The notes under the pieces were generated by a model, which saw nothing but the letters and a program-made list of their open reading frames with translations, had not been told where the DNA came from and ran no database searches. A DNA stretch of 64,000 nt from Candidatus Flexifilum affinis (GTDB lineage Bacteria > Chloroflexota > Anaerolineae > Aggregatilineales > Phototrophicaceae), in contig JADJPJ010000021.1 of the NCBI GenBank assembly GCA_016713325.1, positions 1-64,000 on the forward strand, in the 5' to 3' direction. Below are positions 62,131 through 64,000 of this stretch, piece after piece. A program made the position numbers and the translations under genes. Numbering within the stretch: position 1 is the first letter of the stretch; every line of letters starts with the position of its first letter.

Positions 62131-63432
62131 TCAGGAACCGAAGTTCTCTGCCCACGCGCTTTCAAGGTTGGCGGCGGCTTCTTCCGGCGTGATCTCGTCG
62201 GCGAACAGCGCCTGCAAGTTTTGCTGCAAGGCGGTGTTGAAGGCGAGCGGCGCCAGCACATCGACGTTGTAGCCGAAGGCGAACTCGTTCATTTCCGGGT
62301 TGCTGCCAGAGAGTGTACTCAGCACGTAACTTTGCAGAGGCGCCAACTCGAACTGCGTGATATCCGTGGCCACCGGCGGAACATAGCCCGCGACCTCGAC
62401 CAACTGCTGGACCGCGAAAGCGGACATGATGAAGTCAAGCAGCATTGCCGCTTCATCCGGGTGCTCGGTTGACGCGTTGACGAACCAGGCCGACCCCATG
62501 CCCACGGTGTAGGTGCGCGGCATGCCTTCGACCAGCTGGGGGAAGGGCATCATGGTCACGTTGGCGTCCGGCATGTTCTGCAGAATGCCACCGACCACCC
62601 ATGTTCCCGTTGGGAAAAGGGGCGCCTCGCCCGAAGTGAACAGATCTTGCTGTGTCTGCCAGTCGATGCCATTCAGGTCAGGGTCGAAACATCCGGCATC
62701 GCGCATCGTGCGGTAGAAGGTCGCCAGGGACTGAACGACGCCCGGGTCATCCCAGGTACCGACGTTATTGAATACCCGATCCTCGACCCATGCCGAGCCT
62801 ACAGTGTTGTGCAGCGGCATGGTGAACGAGAAGAACGTCTGCCAACCGGGATTCTGACCGTGCGCGAACGGCACGTAGCCGGCGGCGCTGGCTGCCTCAC
62901 AGTAGGCAACAGTCTCTTCGAGGGTGGTTGGAACCGTCCATCCCTGGCTTTCAAAGAGATCGTTGTTGACGAACACGCCGACGAATTCCGATTCCATGGG
63001 CAGACCGGCAAACTGGCCATTCATCGTCACCCACGGCACAGCGCCCGGATTCAGCTTATCCGCCCAGCCCAACTCTTCGAAGTAAGTGTCGAGGGGCAGG
63101 ATCAACCCCGCATTGAACAGTCCTCGTGCCGGCGTGATGTCGTAGTAGACAACGTCGGGACCCTGGCCGGAAGCCAGCGCCGTCGGCACGATACTCTCCA
63201 TCTCCTGCGCCTGTGTAATCTCGCGCTGGATGACGATATTCGGGTGCTCCTCCATGAACTTGTCATAGATGATTTGCATGGCGTTGGGCGCATCGGGTTC
63301 GGCGCCTGCCCCCAGGTGATCCCAGACGACAAGGGTAACGGTATCTTGAGCAAGAGACGGCATGGTGGTCAGCATCGCCGTCAGAAGGAGCAAAAATGCA
63401 GGTAACGCAAACATCGCACGTCGATTAAACAT
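62131..63432 (-). CDS. Sugar-binding protein of an ABC importer (CUT1)
   Basis: A 433-residue family 1 solute-binding protein. MFNRRAMFALPAFLLLLTAM (then LTTMPSLAQ) is a classical Sec signal peptide, without a lipobox cysteine. The mature part opens VTLVVWDHLGAGAEPDAPNA and has EHPNIVIQREITQAQEMESI, then VVYYDITPARGLFNAGLILP, the family's sugar-cleft region. GGAAGTGTC precedes ATG 63432. It is the first gene of the minus-strand operon that continues with two permeases and the ADP-ribosylglycohydrolase. A partial palindrome 27 bp upstream may be a LacI operator. Ligand unknown. Confidence 0.92.
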   Translation of the reverse strand: MFNRRAMFALPAFLLLLTAMLTTMPSLAQDTVTLVVWDHLGAGAEPDAPNAMQIIYDKFMEEHPNIVIQREITQAQEMESIVPTALASGQGPDVVYYDITPARGLFNAGLILPLDTYFEELGWADKLNPGAVPWVTMNGQFAGLPMESEFVGVFVNNDLFESQGWTVPTTLEETVAYCEAASAAGYVPFAHGQNPGWQTFFSFTMPLHNTVGSAWVEDRVFNNVGTWDDPGVVQSLATFYRTMRDAGCFDPDLNGIDWQTQQDLFTSGEAPLFPTGTWVVGGILQNMPDANVTMMPFPQLVEGMPRTYTVGMGSAWFVNASTEHPDEAAMLLDFIMSAFAVQQLVEVAGYVPPVATDITQFELAPLQSYVLSTLSGSNPEMNEFAFGYNVDVLAPLAFNTALQQNLQALFADEITPEEAAANLESAWAENFGS

Positions 63433-63458
63433 GACACTTCCTTTTCGCTACTATTTCT

Positions 63459-63474
63459 CTTGCCAATTGGAAAG
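63459..63474. promoter_or_regulatory. Possible LacI-type operator upstream of the third binding protein
   Basis: CTTGCCAATTGGAAAG is a palindrome at 14 of 16 positions centred on CCAATTGG. It lies 27 bp upstream of the binding-protein start. The LacI-type gene encoded next to it on the same strand is the likely binder. The rest of 63475-63654 shows no gene. Confidence 0.4.
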
Positions 63475-63654
63475 GTGCGTGTAATCCTTGGAGGTTGTGA
63501 GTTATGGACCGAAACGAACTGGCGGGTTCCGGATCGCATCTATAACTCACATCAATTCATCTTCATGTGCCCTTCCTTTCGTGGGGTAGTGCGCGATTGG
63601 GCCTGGAGCAAACGACCGCCTCCGCTTGGGGGAACGCCCGCGCGAATGATCCTT

Positions 63655-64000
63655 CTACGCCGACCCGCGCACAATCAACTGATAAGGCATATTCTCCCGG
63701 CGTCCGGGCGCGGTCACGCGGCCGGACAACCGTTCAAATAACATCTCTGCGGCCCGCCGGCCCATCTGATCCTGAAACTGGGCGACGGTGGTGAGGGGGG
63801 GCGACACCAATTCAGCAGCGAAAATATCGTCGAAGCCAACGACGGCGATTTCCTGAGGGATACGCAGACCAGCCTGCTGAATGGAGAGCATCGCGCCCAT
63901 CGCCAGAAGATCGCTGGCCGCGAAGACGGCGGTGGGCCGTGGGATTCGCGTCAGCAGAACCGCCATCCCCCGCTTGCCCTCGGCGACGCTGAAGTCGTTC
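63655..64000 (-). CDS. LacI-family regulator, C-terminal part (cut by window edge)
   Basis: The C-terminal ~115 residues of a LacI-type sugar sensor. PTAVFAASDLLAMGAMLSIQ with QAGLRIPQEIAVVGFDDIFA is the standard second-lobe signature of the family. It is followed by SPPLTTVAQFQDQMGRRAAE and ends RRENMPYQLIVRGSA. The DNA-binding half lies beyond the window. It is on the same strand as the sugar operon and directly upstream of it, the same order as in the operon at 7.5-16.0 kb. It probably represses the binding-protein operon through the palindrome at 63459. Confidence 0.88.
   Translation of the reverse strand, partial: NDFSVAEGKRGMAVLLTRIPRPTAVFAASDLLAMGAMLSIQQAGLRIPQEIAVVGFDDIFAAELVSPPLTTVAQFQDQMGRRAAEMLFERLSGRVTAPGRRENMPYQLIVRGSA

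Noticed and set aside
1..64000. CRISPR arrays, tRNA or rRNA genes, phage genes, riboswitches
   Set aside because: No regular short repeat array, no tRNA T-loop with matching acceptor stem, no rRNA or phage-type gene was seen on reading both strands. I could not run a covariance search.

Overview
The window looks like chromosomal DNA of a GC-rich bacterium, most probably a Chloroflexota (Anaerolineae-like) heterotroph. I infer this from gene style: many CUT1 sugar-uptake operons with LacI regulators, ThuA and Gfo/Idh genes, heavy glycoside hydrolase content, and relics of integrase-type insertion sequences. No rRNA, tRNA, CRISPR array or phage genes were seen. The taxonomy was not tested.

Layout: (1) 1-4.5 kb is decayed: remnants of a peptide ABC transporter (permeases and solute-binding protein), a GntR regulator and the C-terminal half of an anaerobic sulfatase-maturating enzyme. 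(2) 4.9-6.9 kb holds an AraC regulator and a secreted double SnoaL-like protein. (3) 7.5-16.0 kb, minus strand, is a LacI-controlled operon: sugar-binding protein, two permeases, nucleoside hydrolase, GH35-like beta-galactosidase and an unrecognised protein, with two near-identical operators upstream of lacI. (4) 16.3-19.3 kb has a defective IS and a divergent GroEL-like gene. (5) 19.4-29.0 kb has a second LacI, a palindromic operator, and an operon of binding protein, permeases, Gfo/Idh oxidoreductase, ThuA-like protein and GH1 beta-glucosidase, converging on a GH63/GH37-like glycosidase. (6) 29.2-35.4 kb is an island of broken secreted-protein genes, including a heparinase II/III-like one, bracketed by a ~200-bp direct repeat and IS debris. 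(7) 35.5-42.2 kb has an intact 1871-residue protein that joins PLP-aminotransferase sequence to a region resembling archaeal-type PEP carboxylase, then an SPFH protein. (8) 42.4-46.1 kb has an auxin-efflux-type carrier, a luciferase-like fragment, an IS630 element and an acetyltransferase. (9) 46.1-58.1 kb has a MalT-like LuxR regulator (frameshifted) and a block of membrane and lipid-facing genes: RDD protein, four alpha/beta-hydrolases, a small protein and an ABC-2 exporter. Four of its promoters carry the same bipartite element with fixed spacing. (10) 59.1-64.0 kb, minus strand, is an ADP-ribosylglycohydrolase joined to a third sugar ABC system and the end of a third LacI.

How it fits together: the three complete sugar uptake systems each have one binding protein and two permeases but no ATPase, so a shared ATPase elsewhere is likely. 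Imported sugars would be cleaved by the neighbouring hydrolases. The 46-58 kb block looks like a separate regulon, probably driven by the MalT-like protein.

Several otherwise good genes carry single-base frameshifts (about 18.5, 32.25, 34.35, 44.8, 47.4, 50.66 and 53.63 kb). Some of these may be sequencing errors. The 1-4.5 kb region also has substitutions in key residues, so it is probably truly decayed.
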